From Planctomycetota bacterium (GTDB taxonomy: Bacteria; Planctomycetota; Phycisphaerae; UBA1845), in assembly GCA_024276605.1 (NCBI GenBank), contig JAJRWX010000013.1, positions 1-49,894 of the forward strand: a stretch of 49,894 nucleotides of DNA, written 5' to 3'. The notes beneath the pieces were generated by a model, which ran no database searches, was not told the DNA's origin, and saw only the letters and a program-made list of their open reading frames with translations. This document shows positions 6,825 through 14,595 of this stretch, one piece after another (position 1 is the stretch's first letter; each line of letters starts with the position of its first letter). The position numbers and the translations under genes are program-made.

Positions 6825-7124
6825 TTATTGATGAGGCCGACATGCCCGGCAAGGCTGACGACCTCCCAACCACAATAACATTCTACCAACTGTACGCCAA
6901 CAGACAACCTAACCTTTGACACCACACAATGGCTGATGACGGCATGTTGTCCGATGCAGCCCGAAATAAAGGAGCATTCAGCCATCACCCAGGAGTACGG
7001 AGACCGCTTCTGACGGACGCGGCTCGGTTGGGTCTAACTCATCCTCGTGGTTATAACGGGAATCACTTTACCCTCTCCCCCACTTATAGATCACAAATTG
7101 TTATACCGTCATACGAATGATGCG
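6825..7124. other. intergenic, nothing recognised
   Basis: About 300 bases between the tRNA-Arg 5' end and the tatD stop. Short open frames exist but none has a ribosome site or recognisable sequence. It should contain the tRNA promoter, but no convincing -35/-10 pair was identified. Confidence 0.4.
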
Positions 7125-7898
7125 TCACAGATCAAAAAAAGCAGTCGTATTCTCCGCGGTCTTCTCGATCAAATCGGGAACATCCACACCGCGCAATTCC
7201 GCCAAAAATCGAGCGGTATGCACAACGTAAGCCGGCTCACATGGTCGTTTACCCCGTACCGGAACAGGTGACAAATACGGTGAATCCGTCTCCACCATGA
7301 GCCGATCAGCCGGATACGCTTTGGCAATCTCCTGCAGCCAAGCAGAATTCTTAAACGTCACCACCCCGGTAAACGAAATCCGCCAACCATGGCTGGTAAT
7401 CAGATCAGCCTCTTCTCGCGTTCCCGTAAAGCAGTGATACACGACCCGTCGCTCACCATATCCATGATCCAACAGTAACTCGACGCTATCCGCAATGGCA
7501 TCCCGACTATGAATCACCAGGGGAAGATTGGTTGTACGAGCTAGTCCAAGCTGTTTGGAAAAAACCGCGCGCTGCACCTGTCTATCCGCAAAATCATAAT
7601 GGTAATCAAGACCCATTTCGCCACAGGCCACCACGCTAGATTGCGACCAAATCTCAATCATTGAAGCCATCGCAGCCTCATCAACCTTCATCGCTTCGTG
7701 GGGATGAAACCCGGCTGCGATGGAAATAGAATCCGGGTAACGCCGCGCCAACTCAATCGCTTGACGCGCATCAGCTACATCCGTACCAATCGAAATAACA
7801 CGATCGACACCGGCTTGACGAAACTGCGCGATGACATCGTCAATGTTGTCGTACAACTCGGGAAACGTTAGATGCGCGTGCGAATCGATCAGACCCAT
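7125..7898 (-). CDS. tatD: TatD family metal-dependent DNase
   Basis: 257 residues, a normal length. It begins MGLIDSHAHLTF with the HxH metal ligands. Further ligands appear in CGEMGLDYHYDF (Glu), LVIHSRDA and VYHCFTGT (His), and VETDSPYLSPVPVRGK (Asp), which is the TatD signature. The family are amidohydrolase-fold 3'-5' exonucleases/DNases acting on DNA damage and single strands. It is the last gene of the rpsP-trmD-rplS-yraN-tatD run, 33 bases after yraN, all on the minus strand. All catalytic ligands are present, so an active enzyme is expected. Confidence 0.93.
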   Translation of the reverse strand: MGLIDSHAHLTFPELYDNIDDVIAQFRQAGVDRVISIGTDVADARQAIELARRYPDSISIAAGFHPHEAMKVDEAAMASMIEIWSQSSVVACGEMGLDYHYDFADRQVQRAVFSKQLGLARTTNLPLVIHSRDAIADSVELLLDHGYGERRVVYHCFTGTREEADLITSHGWRISFTGVVTFKNSAWLQEIAKAYPADRLMVETDSPYLSPVPVRGKRPCEPAYVVHTARFLAELRGVDVPDLIEKTAENTTAFFDL

Positions 7899-7931
7899 AT
7901 CACCATCTCTCTACCACATTCCGTGGCTAAG

Positions 7932-8360
7932 TTAATACGTGCCGACTTGGAAAGCATCCTCGATATGTTCAACGCGCGGTTTGCCTTTGTCCGGCCAAAT
8001 GATCGTCACCACGTCGAATCGACTGGTGTGGTCCGATTGACCCAAGCGCCCTAGATAATGACGTGCCCCACGCTGCAAACGTTTTTGTTTGATTGATCCC
8101 ACAGCCTCAATGGGATCCTGGTAGGTATCGCTCGCACGCGTCTTCACTTCAACAAAGACAAACTGGCCATCGTGATAGGTGACCAAGTCAATCTCGCCGA
8201 CGGGGCAAGTATAGTTTCGCGCTAAGATTCGGTGGTGATGACGACGAAGATACTTAGCCGCAAGGCGCTCACCCGCAGGGCCTAGGCGTAGACGACTGCT
8301 AGGCGCCCGCCGCAGCCAGCGCAGGCTTAGCAGTTTTCTTGTGATGAACCCGTAGTTCAC
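7932..8360 (-). CDS. yraN: YraN/UPF0102 family nuclease-fold protein
   Basis: The conserved body LGPAGERLAAKYLRRH, ILARNYTCPVGEIDLV, FVFVEVKTR is the UPF0102 pattern, a small restriction-endonuclease-like (PD-(D/E)xK) fold; the ID and EVKTR residues form the putative active site. The usual length is about 120 residues. The start is uncertain: no ATG, GTG or TTG lies immediately before the conserved part in this frame. The nearest usable codon is a GTG at 8360, giving 142 residues and a 62-base overlap with the end of rplS; a rare CTG start is an alternative. It often neighbours rplS in bacterial genomes. Its role in DNA metabolism is poorly defined. Confidence 0.8.
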   Translation of the reverse strand: MNYGFITRKLLSLRWLRRAPSSRLRLGPAGERLAAKYLRRHHHRILARNYTCPVGEIDLVTYHDGQFVFVEVKTRASDTYQDPIEAVGSIKQKRLQRGARHYLGRLGQSDHTSRFDVVTIIWPDKGKPRVEHIEDAFQVGTY

Positions 8361-8694
8361 GAAGCTTGCGGGCCTTTCCAATGCGATCACGTAAGAAGAA
8401 CAACTTGGCACGGCGGACTTTCCCGCGGCGCTGTATATCGATACCAATGACATTGGGGGAGTGTAATGGGAATTTACGCTCAACACCTTCATTACCCACA
8501 ATGCGGCGCACGGTAATGGACGCACTAATACCCTTGCCACCCTCAGCAATCACCACACCGGTAAAGGTTTGAACGCGTTCTTTACTACCTTCAACGATTC
8601 GACATCGTACATCCACCGTATCACCAATATGGTACTTAGGTGGATTCGGCTTCATGTAGGCCTTTTCAACAAGATCGATTAGTGGTGAACCCAT
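8299..8694 (-). CDS. rplS: 50S ribosomal protein L19
   Basis: 131 residues. The core is clear: IGDTVDVRCRIVEGSKERVQ, FTGVVIAEGGKG, SASITVRRI, GVERKFPLHSPNV, VRRAKLFFLRD. L19 sits at the 30S-50S interface and is normally encoded with rpsP and trmD, as here. The C-terminal extension HHKKTAKPALAAAGA is alanine-rich, a common tail. GCGGGAG lies upstream of the ATG at 8694. The gene is 78 bases after trmD, and its end overlaps the likely start of yraN. Confidence 0.97.
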   Translation of the reverse strand: MGSPLIDLVEKAYMKPNPPKYHIGDTVDVRCRIVEGSKERVQTFTGVVIAEGGKGISASITVRRIVGNEGVERKFPLHSPNVIGIDIQRRGKVRRAKLFFLRDRIGKARKLRELRVHHKKTAKPALAAAGA

Positions 8695-8772
8695 AATAAC
8701 AAACTCCCGCTCATCTATTCGTGCCCCTGCGTCGGTGACGGTTACCGTTCAAGCACGTCATCATCTTCTTCT

Positions 8773-9489
8773 TTAGTTAGGCGCGCCGCCATCTGACGAC
8801 CTATCCTCGCCCATCATCAAATCCGGACGACGACTAATCGTCCTTTCGCGCATCTGCGCTAATCGCCACGCCGCAATCTCCGCGTGATTACCGGAAAGCA
8901 ATACCTCCGGCACTTTCATGCCGCCAAACTCGCGTGGGCGCGTATATTGCGGATATTCCAATAATCCGCCAGCAAACGATTCATCAACGACGGAACATTC
9001 ATGACCCAGTGCGCCAGGCAATAGCCTAACAACACCGTCGATCAAAACTACCGCGGCAGCTTCACCACCGGACACGACGTAATCACCGATCGAAATCTCT
9101 CTAACACCCGCCCCTTGCCTGATCCGTTCGTCGAAACCCTCGTAATGACCGCATAAGACGACCAACCAAGGATGCGTGGACAACTCCACAAGCAAAGACT
9201 GCGTCAACGGCTCGCCTTGAGGCGTTAACATAATCCGCGTGGGGACCGTGTCGGAAGCTTGTCGTTCGACATGGGCCAAGGCGTCAAACACCGGACCACA
9301 CATCAGCACCATACCAGGTCCACCGCCGAATGGACGATCATCCACACTACGGTGCTTGTCCGTTGCGAAATCGCGAAAATTTACGCACGAAACCGATACA
9401 AGACCAGCCTCAACGGCCCGGCCCACAATGCTCACCGAGAAAAACGGCTCTATCGATTCAGGAAAGAGCGTGAGTACATCGATGCGCAT
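8773..9489 (-). CDS. trmD: tRNA (guanine-37-N1)-methyltransferase TrmD
   Basis: 238 residues. It opens MRIDVLTLFPE and contains RPFGGGPGMVL, the SAM-binding trefoil-knot motifs LCGHYEGFDERI and EISIGDYVVSGGEAA, and the C-terminal ECSVVDESFAGGLLEYPQYTRP stretch. It methylates G37 of tRNAs with a G36 anticodon and prevents +1 frameshifts. Only 18 bases separate it from rpsP; the usual rimM between the two is absent. It is likely co-transcribed from the promoter at 9854-9881. Length and motifs are all normal. Confidence 0.97.
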   Translation of the reverse strand: MRIDVLTLFPESIEPFFSVSIVGRAVEAGLVSVSCVNFRDFATDKHRSVDDRPFGGGPGMVLMCGPVFDALAHVERQASDTVPTRIMLTPQGEPLTQSLLVELSTHPWLVVLCGHYEGFDERIRQGAGVREISIGDYVVSGGEAAAVVLIDGVVRLLPGALGHECSVVDESFAGGLLEYPQYTRPREFGGMKVPEVLLSGNHAEIAAWRLAQMRERTISRRPDLMMGEDRSSDGGAPN

Positions 9490-9507
9490 GGCGCTAACTA
9501 CAAGCGA

Positions 9508-9774
9508 CTACGCAGTAGCTGCCTGCGCTCCTACGCCGTGCTTTTTCAACAACATACGAACCGTATCTGAAGGCTGCGCACCAACACTAAGCCAATACTC
9601 AATACGCTCTTTTTTGAGCGTAACCCGCTTGTCTTCTACCTGATTGATAGGGTCATAAAGACCAAGCTCTTCAATCACTTTACTGTCGCGGGCACGCCGT
9701 GAATCGACCGCCGCCAGTCGGTACACAGGATGATGCCTTCGACCGATTCGCTTCAAACGTATACGTACCACCAC
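9508..9774 (-). CDS. rpsP: 30S ribosomal protein S16
   Basis: 88 residues beginning VVRIRLKRIGRRHHPVYRLA and continuing DSRRARDSKVIEELGLYDP, the S16 signature. It starts with GTG; GGAG lies only 3 to 6 bases upstream of the two possible GTG codons (9774 and 9771), so the first residue is slightly uncertain. S16 is an early 30S assembly protein. It is the first gene of the rpsP-trmD-rplS-yraN-tatD run, about 73 bases downstream of a good promoter. Confidence 0.97.
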   Translation of the reverse strand: MVVRIRLKRIGRRHHPVYRLAAVDSRRARDSKVIEELGLYDPINQVEDKRVTLKKERIEYWLSVGAQPSDTVRMLLKKHGVGAQAATA

Positions 9775-9853
9775 TAACTCCTAATGCCTTACACCTATGG
9801 TGCCAAGCTTGAAAAACGCCACTGAATCATCCGACCATAGCCGGAGCCAAGCA

Positions 9854-9881
9854 AGTATACCTGCATGAAAAACTCTGACAA
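9854..9881 (-). promoter_or_regulatory. sigma-70-like promoter of the rpsP-trmD-rplS unit
   Basis: On the minus strand TTGTCA (9876-9881), a 16-base spacer and TATACT (9854-9859), each hexamer one base from consensus. It lies about 80 bases upstream of rpsP, a sensible leader length for a ribosomal protein operon. Confidence 0.7.
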
Positions 9882-9944
9882 GTGCTTATGAATCGACAGG
9901 ATGATATAGTGATGAAAAAAGGGGCGACTCGGTTAAGCGAGACC

Positions 9945-9988
9945 CAAAAAAAGAAAGCACCGCCCGCCCTAAGGCGAAACGGTGCTTT
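9945..9988 (-). terminator. intrinsic terminator after nrdJ / small RNA
   Basis: Arms AAAGCACCG (9954-9962) and CGGTGCTTT (9980-9988) form a GC-rich hairpin, followed on the minus strand by CTTTTTTTGGG. It insulates rpsP from transcription coming from nrdJ or from the candidate small RNA. Confidence 0.85.
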
Positions 9989-10057
9989 CCGGAGGGGAAA
10001 GAAGCCAGGTACTTCAAGTTATGATGATACAACGATGCTCGTTGCTACCTCCGTCCT
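9945..10057 (-). ncRNA. candidate small RNA between nrdJ and rpsP
   Basis: A perfect TATAAT lies at 10064-10069 on the minus strand. About 7 bases downstream a transcript of roughly 110 bases could begin and end at the terminator at 9945-9988. It would contain a hairpin CAACGA-gca-TCGTTG (10030-10044) and a CU-rich stretch CTTTCCCCTCC that could pair with ribosome-binding sites. No good -35 hexamer is visible 16 to 18 bases upstream of the -10. It does not match the SRP, 6S, tmRNA or RNase P core motifs. It could simply be the 3' untranslated region of nrdJ. Confidence 0.3.
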
Positions 10058-10229
10058 ATATGTATTATACGACTCTAACACGGCTAAGTTCCATCTCAAA
10101 ATCGTCAAAAACCGTCAACAGGCCATATCGGCATTACTAAGCCTTTTCCTTGCGTTATCAATCAAAAATTATTGTAACACTTTTCTTCCTGCCTGTCAGC
10201 CCCCTTTTTTTCGGTCCTACTTAATTTTT

Positions 10230-12827
10230 TTAACATTTTGAGAACCCACAGGAATCACAGGTTTCGCATCCTTCATTAAAGCGCAGCTGACATTGGCACT
10301 CTGGGCAAATTACCTTGTACTGGGTCTGTTGCCACTGGAAACTACCGGCCTCCATGCGGGAAGAAACACGCGGTTCTGAGATCGCCGACGCTTTTTCGAG
10401 TTCCGTAACGCGAGGCAGCGCTGGCACGGTGTTTCCGTTGCCATTCCCGTTTCCATTGCCATTACGAGTAGCTTTATGGTCTGATCCCGGGAGCGTCATC
10501 TCCCCCAGGAGCAGCGATCGAAGCCCGCAATCGGATTTGGCACGCATGTAACGCCGCAAAGCTCGGGCTAAACCGTCCCCAAGACTCATAATCTTGCCAT
10601 CTTTGGTGTGCATCTGTAACGATGAACCAATGCCGTGTAATTGGCGAACAACATTGTTCAAATCACCACCGGAACGAAGCCATAGGCTAATCATCCGGCA
10701 GATCGCTTCCAAGTCACTGTTCGCTAAATCGCCACCCTTGCCTAATTGCGCAAAAACCTCAACTTCACGTTCCGTGTGTGGATCAACCGTAATGTTAATG
10801 TGCATATTTCCAAATGGCGTCAACTGACGAATTCGAATGGCACTAGTGATCTCAGGTAGTGTCGCAGGTTTCAATGGCGTGAACTTAGGCGTCACAGTTT
10901 CGGCACTTACTAACTCATTGCCCGCACCGGCTGATGCCTTGTCGCTACTTTTCAGCGCCATGGGCTGATGCTCGCGACAACCGTTGCGGTACACGGTGAC
11001 ACCTTTACAGTCCAGCTCATAGGCTAACTTGTAAATGGTTTCAACATCCTCACAGGTTGCCTGCTCCGGAAAGTTGATCGTTTTGGATATGGATGAATCG
11101 CAATGCTTTTGGAAAGCCGCCTGCATACGCATGTGCCATTCCGGGGCAATGTCGTGAGCACAAACAAACACCCGGCGGACGTCTTCTGGAATATCCTCAA
11201 TATGGGCGAGGGTGCCGTCCGTGGCGATTCGCTCCATCAATCCCTCGCTCAATATATTCTTCTCTCGAGCCACCGACTCGAAAATTGGATTTGTTTCTAC
11301 CATAGGCGTCTTGCCTTCATCCTGACCACGAAGGACATTTCGGAAAAAAGCAAGGCTATACATAGGCTCAATACCACCGGAACAGCCGGCAATAATGCTA
11401 ATGGTCCCGGTCGGCGCCACTGTGGTACAGGTCGCATTTCGCATAGGCCTGTGATGCTGCGTATCCCAAATACTACCTTCCCAGTTCGGGAAACTTCCGC
11501 GATCGCCAGCCAGTTTTTCGCTATACGCGTGCGATTCGTCGTTCACGAAGCGCATGAAACGCTCTCCCCACTCCACACCTTCGTCGCTGTTGTAGGCAAC
11601 CCCCAGCCTAAAAAGTGCGTCTGCAAAACCCATGATGCCCAGGCCGATCTTGCGATTGCGTTTACATATATGATCGATCTGAGGTAACGGGTATCGATTG
11701 GCATCAATCACATTGTCCAGATACTGCGTTGATTCGTGTATCGTCTCTCGAAGTCCGTCCCAATCAACGGTTGGACAACCGGCTTGATCCTCATGAATAA
11801 ACAGCGACAAATTCACGCTACCCAGATTGCACGCTTCAAAAGGTAGTAACGGCTGTTCACCGCAAGGATTCGTGGCTTCCATACGCCCCACGTTTGGCGT
11901 CGGGTTCGCATCGTTAATGCGATCGATAAAAGCGATGCCCGGTTCACCGGTACGGTGCGCGTTGGTAACAATCGTATCCCAAATATCTTTTCTAAGATGA
12001 TAATCCCCCTCCGGTGGCGAACCGCCTTGGGGCACCTCAATGAGATCGCGCAGTTGGTAATTGGCTATATCTACATCTTTGGGTATGACGTAATTTTTTT
12101 CAGTGCGCGGATTACGAACAACATGCGGTGAATCAGGATCAGCCAGAAAATCGTCCATCCATTCGTCTGTAATTTTGACTGAGATGTTATAATTCGTAAA
12201 TTGACTCAGGTCTTCCTTGGCATGGAGAAACTTGAGAATATCAGGGTGATGAATGTTCATCATGCCCATGTTAGCGCCGCGACGAAACGCGCCCTGTTGT
12301 ATAGCGTTCGTCGCCTCGCTGAATGCCCGCCAAAACGAAATAGGACCACTCGTCGTACCGCCGGAGCTACTGATGTAATCGCCTGTGGGGCGCAATTCAT
12401 CGAAAGCAAACCCTGTCCCACCTCCGGCTTTTTGAATTAAAGCAGTATACTTAATCGAATCGAATATCTCATTAATGCTGTCGCCCACTGGCAATACAAA
12501 ACACGCACTGAGCATACCCATTTCCCGTCCCGCATTCATCAACGTCGGGCTGTTGGGCATAAAGCGACGGCTGGCCATCAGCTCGTAGAATCGCTCCTCC
12601 CATTCGCTACGATTTTCCGGGTTGTCGGTATAAAGTAGTTCAACGTCAGCAATGGCCTTCGCCACACGGCGGAGAAGATCCCGAGGCGATTCAATTACCT
12701 CTCCCTGTTCGTTTTTCTTTAGGTACCGCGCCCGTAGAACTCGCTCACCATTCGCTGAGAATGAAGCTGATAAACGTCGGCTCCGCTTGGAAGCTTGACT
12801 CGTCTCTTTGACCAAAACATCCGACAT
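10230..12827 (-). CDS. nrdJ: adenosylcobalamin-dependent ribonucleotide reductase (class II)
   Basis: 865 residues from the ATG at 12827 (MSDVLVKETSQ), with GGAAAGG upstream. Class II features: SPTLMNAGREMGMLSACFVLPVGDS with the first active cysteine, QKAGGGTGFAFDELRP, FRRGANMGMMNIHHPDI, NPCGEQPLLPFEACNLGSVN with the radical cysteine, and PTGTISIIAGCSGGIEP. The C-terminus has a zinc-ribbon-like CPEC ... CETCDSCGFSKC, typical of NrdJ proteins. Near the end a run of alternating Asn-Gly residues (about ten, encoded at 10435-10466) links the core to the ribbon. The enzyme makes deoxynucleotides without oxygen dependence using B12. It is transcribed from its own promoter near 13012-13040 with a leader of about 170 bases. 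Confidence 0.96.
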   Translation of the reverse strand: MSDVLVKETSQASKRSRRLSASFSANGERVLRARYLKKNEQGEVIESPRDLLRRVAKAIADVELLYTDNPENRSEWEERFYELMASRRFMPNSPTLMNAGREMGMLSACFVLPVGDSINEIFDSIKYTALIQKAGGGTGFAFDELRPTGDYISSSGGTTSGPISFWRAFSEATNAIQQGAFRRGANMGMMNIHHPDILKFLHAKEDLSQFTNYNISVKITDEWMDDFLADPDSPHVVRNPRTEKNYVIPKDVDIANYQLRDLIEVPQGGSPPEGDYHLRKDIWDTIVTNAHRTGEPGIAFIDRINDANPTPNVGRMEATNPCGEQPLLPFEACNLGSVNLSLFIHEDQAGCPTVDWDGLRETIHESTQYLDNVIDANRYPLPQIDHICKRNRKIGLGIMGFADALFRLGVAYNSDEGVEWGERFMRFVNDESHAYSEKLAGDRGSFPNWEGSIWDTQHHRPMRNATCTTVAPTGTISIIAGCSGGIEPMYSLAFFRNVLRGQDEGKTPMVETNPIFESVAREKNILSEGLMERIATDGTLAHIEDIPEDVRRVFVCAHDIAPEWHMRMQAAFQKHCDSSISKTINFPEQATCEDVETIYKLAYELDCKGVTVYRNGCREHQPMALKSSDKASAGAGNELVSAETVTPKFTPLKPATLPEITSAIRIRQLTPFGNMHINITVDPHTEREVEVFAQLGKGGDLANSDLEAICRMISLWLRSGGDLNNVVRQLHGIGSSLQMHTKDGKIMSLGDGLARALRRYMRAKSDCGLRSLLLGEMTLPGSDHKATRNGNGNGNGNGNTVPALPRVTELEKASAISEPRVSSRMEAGSFQWQQTQYKVICPECQCQLRFNEGCETCDSCGFSKC

Positions 12828-13011
12828 TGACTTGCCTTTCCTCTTGGTGGTCTTGCACCGCCAACTCATTACCCTAAACCTGCCGAAACCAAAGACCTGA
12901 CAAGCGTAAGGTCTTGCACTAACGAAGCGACAATCAGAATGCCAAAATGTGTGGGATGCCAAAGGTGCTATACTGTTACGGCGTCCGCTGCCGCCAATTG
13001 CGACAAAAAAT

Positions 13012-13040
13012 ATACTACCCTACCCCTAGGGTGTCGTCAA
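13012..13040 (-). promoter_or_regulatory. likely nrdJ promoter
   Basis: On the minus strand TTGACG (13035-13040), a 17-base spacer and TAGTAT (13012-13017). It would give a leader of about 175 bases that contains two copies of TTTGGCAT and two of GCAAGACC, the latter once within a hairpin AAGACC ... GGTCTT. These may be regulatory. No cobalamin-riboswitch box or NrdR box pair was recognised. Confidence 0.5.
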
Positions 13041-13188
13041 CGATAAACCTCAATATATTGTATGTCCGACAACCTCAGTTCAACCAAGGTCACGTAACTT
13101 CAAAGCATATCGGACTTTACGAAAATTCATCAGCGACATAAACATGCCTGTATGTATCAACGCACGGACTACACAGGCATAGATCGCT

Positions 13189-13512
13189 ATGGGGGTATTC
13201 CTCATGATATGGATGGGGCCGTACACATTCCTGCCACGCCCGACAATCGAAAGCCCTACTTTCCAAAAATACAGACGTGCGTTAGTAGAACAACTGCGTA
13301 CCCTGGGCGTTGTCCCCCGAAACGACACCACAGCGTTGCACCAACATCTTTGTCTGACCACCACTTTGCAGTCCGCATGTACACCGGACGAAGTGCCAAT
13401 TTTCCGTCACTTTACCTATCGTTCAGAATTCAACACTCACTATTTGACCGCACTCTTCAGTAACGATAGCTTCCCGCGTAATGACCATAGATTATCCTCA
13501 TCATGTGCATGA
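13189..13512 (+). CDS. possible small hypothetical protein
   Basis: 107 residues starting MGVFLMIWMGPYTFL, with a stop codon three codons upstream. The middle (KYRRALVEQLRTLGVVPRND, then TALHQHLCLTTTLQS) looks like plausible protein and its codon use is not odd. It overlaps the start of the transporter gene by 32 bases, as a coupled upstream gene would. No clear ribosome site precedes it, no family is recognised, and other frames are open here too. If it is not a gene, the stretch 13041-13480 holds nothing else recognised. Confidence 0.3.
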   Translation: MGVFLMIWMGPYTFLPRPTIESPTFQKYRRALVEQLRTLGVVPRNDTTALHQHLCLTTTLQSACTPDEVPIFRHFTYRSEFNTHYLTALFSNDSFPRNDHRLSSSCA

Positions 13513-14290
13513 AACGACTTGGCTACATGAACGCCGCGAACGTGTGTTTCTGGTTCTAGCGGGTGTTTTTCTCGGTGCTATGACCATGCTCAACATTTTG
13601 GGTATCACGCGTTTCATTCACATTGGTCCACTCGCGCTGGCTGTTGGCGTGCTTCCTTATCCACTCACTTTTCTCTGCACCGACTTCATCAGCGAATTTT
13701 ATGGACGGCGCCGGGCTAACTTTGTCGTTGGATTAGGATTGTTTCTCAACATTTTCGTTCTGGTATTCTTGTGGCTGGGACAAGCGCTCCCTGGGATTGC
13801 GGAATCAGCGCGACCGGGTTGGTTACCCGAAGGCTCCTGGGGACCGCCCGCTTGGCAAACGCTTCACTTATCCGCCCCGTTGATATTGCCCTTCGGCGGT
13901 GAGGCGATCGACATTGATCTGTTCGACATTATCTATCGTTGTAGTCGCGGGGCCGTGATTGCCTCAATGGTGGCATACACCGCCGCTCAATTTTGCGACG
14001 TCTCGTTGTATCACTTCTGGAAACGCGTTACCAAGGGCAAACACCTTTGGCTACGAAATAACGGTTCTACAATGATCTCGCAATTGGTCGACGCCACAGC
14101 CGTCATTTTCATCACCTTCTGGGCCGACTTTTCCAACGGTAGCAGGACACTCACGGCCATGGCGATATTGATAGCTAGCAACTATCTATTCAAACTGTTG
14201 GTGGCAGCGCTGGATACGATCCCCTTTTATGCGGGCGTACATTTTTTGAAGAAATACCTGCAAATCGATCCAATGCACGCGCCTGCATGA
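13481..14290 (+). CDS. yhhQ: queuosine precursor transporter (YhhQ/DUF165 family)
   Basis: 269 residues with about six hydrophobic segments, beginning after a charged N-terminus at VFLVLAGVFLGAMTMLNIL. Family signatures are present: GVLPYPLTFLCTDFISEFYG, the helix with AQFCDVSLYHFWKRVTKG, and LWLRNNGSTMISQLVDA. The family takes up preQ0/preQ1-type queuosine precursors across the inner membrane. A hydrophilic insert (about residues 110-145, PGWLPEGSWGPPAW) lengthens one loop relative to the E. coli protein. queG, the last step of queuosine synthesis, lies 3 kb downstream on the same strand, supporting the assignment. Confidence 0.9.
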   Translation: MTIDYPHHVHETTWLHERRERVFLVLAGVFLGAMTMLNILGITRFIHIGPLALAVGVLPYPLTFLCTDFISEFYGRRRANFVVGLGLFLNIFVLVFLWLGQALPGIAESARPGWLPEGSWGPPAWQTLHLSAPLILPFGGEAIDIDLFDIIYRCSRGAVIASMVAYTAAQFCDVSLYHFWKRVTKGKHLWLRNNGSTMISQLVDATAVIFITFWADFSNGSRTLTAMAILIASNYLFKLLVAALDTIPFYAGVHFLKKYLQIDPMHAPA

Positions 14291-14380
14291 CAACATATCT
14301 CAACATGCTTATGACAGATTAACACAAGCCGGTGCTCGTCTCGCAAACATATTTAGAGTAAGTTACGCTGGCCTATTGCC

Positions 14381-14546
14381 GTGTCACAGCTTATTTTTCT
14401 GGGTCATAGATGGTGGCATGGGCAAGGCTTTTTTGCCCGTGTCGGCCTCCGAAACTACACGGGTAAGTCCCAATGTATCCCGACGTAAAGTCGGGATACA
14501 TTGGGACTTACCCATGCCACCCGAATTCTTAGCTGTAACACAGCAC
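14381..14546. repeat. Y-shaped palindromic repeat element, copy 1
   Basis: The outer arms, near GTGTCACAGCT and AGCTGTAACAC, enclose core arms GGTGGCATGGG (14412-14422) and CCCATGCCACC. Inside are two hairpins: CCCGTGT with ACACGGG, and a ~20-base stem reading AAGTCCCAATGTATCCCGAC with its complement around loop GTAAA. It is noncoding and about 166 bases long. It fills most of the gap between the transporter gene and the MutS-family gene. A closely related copy lies at 23481-23654. Confidence 0.85.
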
Positions 14547-14595
14547 TAGGTGTTCGTAAAATAGCGTCCGCCATTTACATCGGTAATATGAGATC

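Noticed and set aside
6929-7120. 63-codon plus-strand frame after the tRNA
   Set aside because: No ribosome site, no recognisable sequence, and it overlaps other open frames equally.
9945-10057. SRP (4.5S) RNA or 6S RNA
   Set aside because: The conserved GGAAGG-type SRP loop context and the long 6S open bubble are both missing.
9882-10241. 119-codon plus-strand frame
   Set aside because: It runs through the nrdJ terminator and the candidate small RNA, and its residues resemble no protein family.
12828-13040. Cobalamin riboswitch upstream of nrdJ
   Set aside because: The expected B12-box sequence and its receptor-like arms were not found in the leader.
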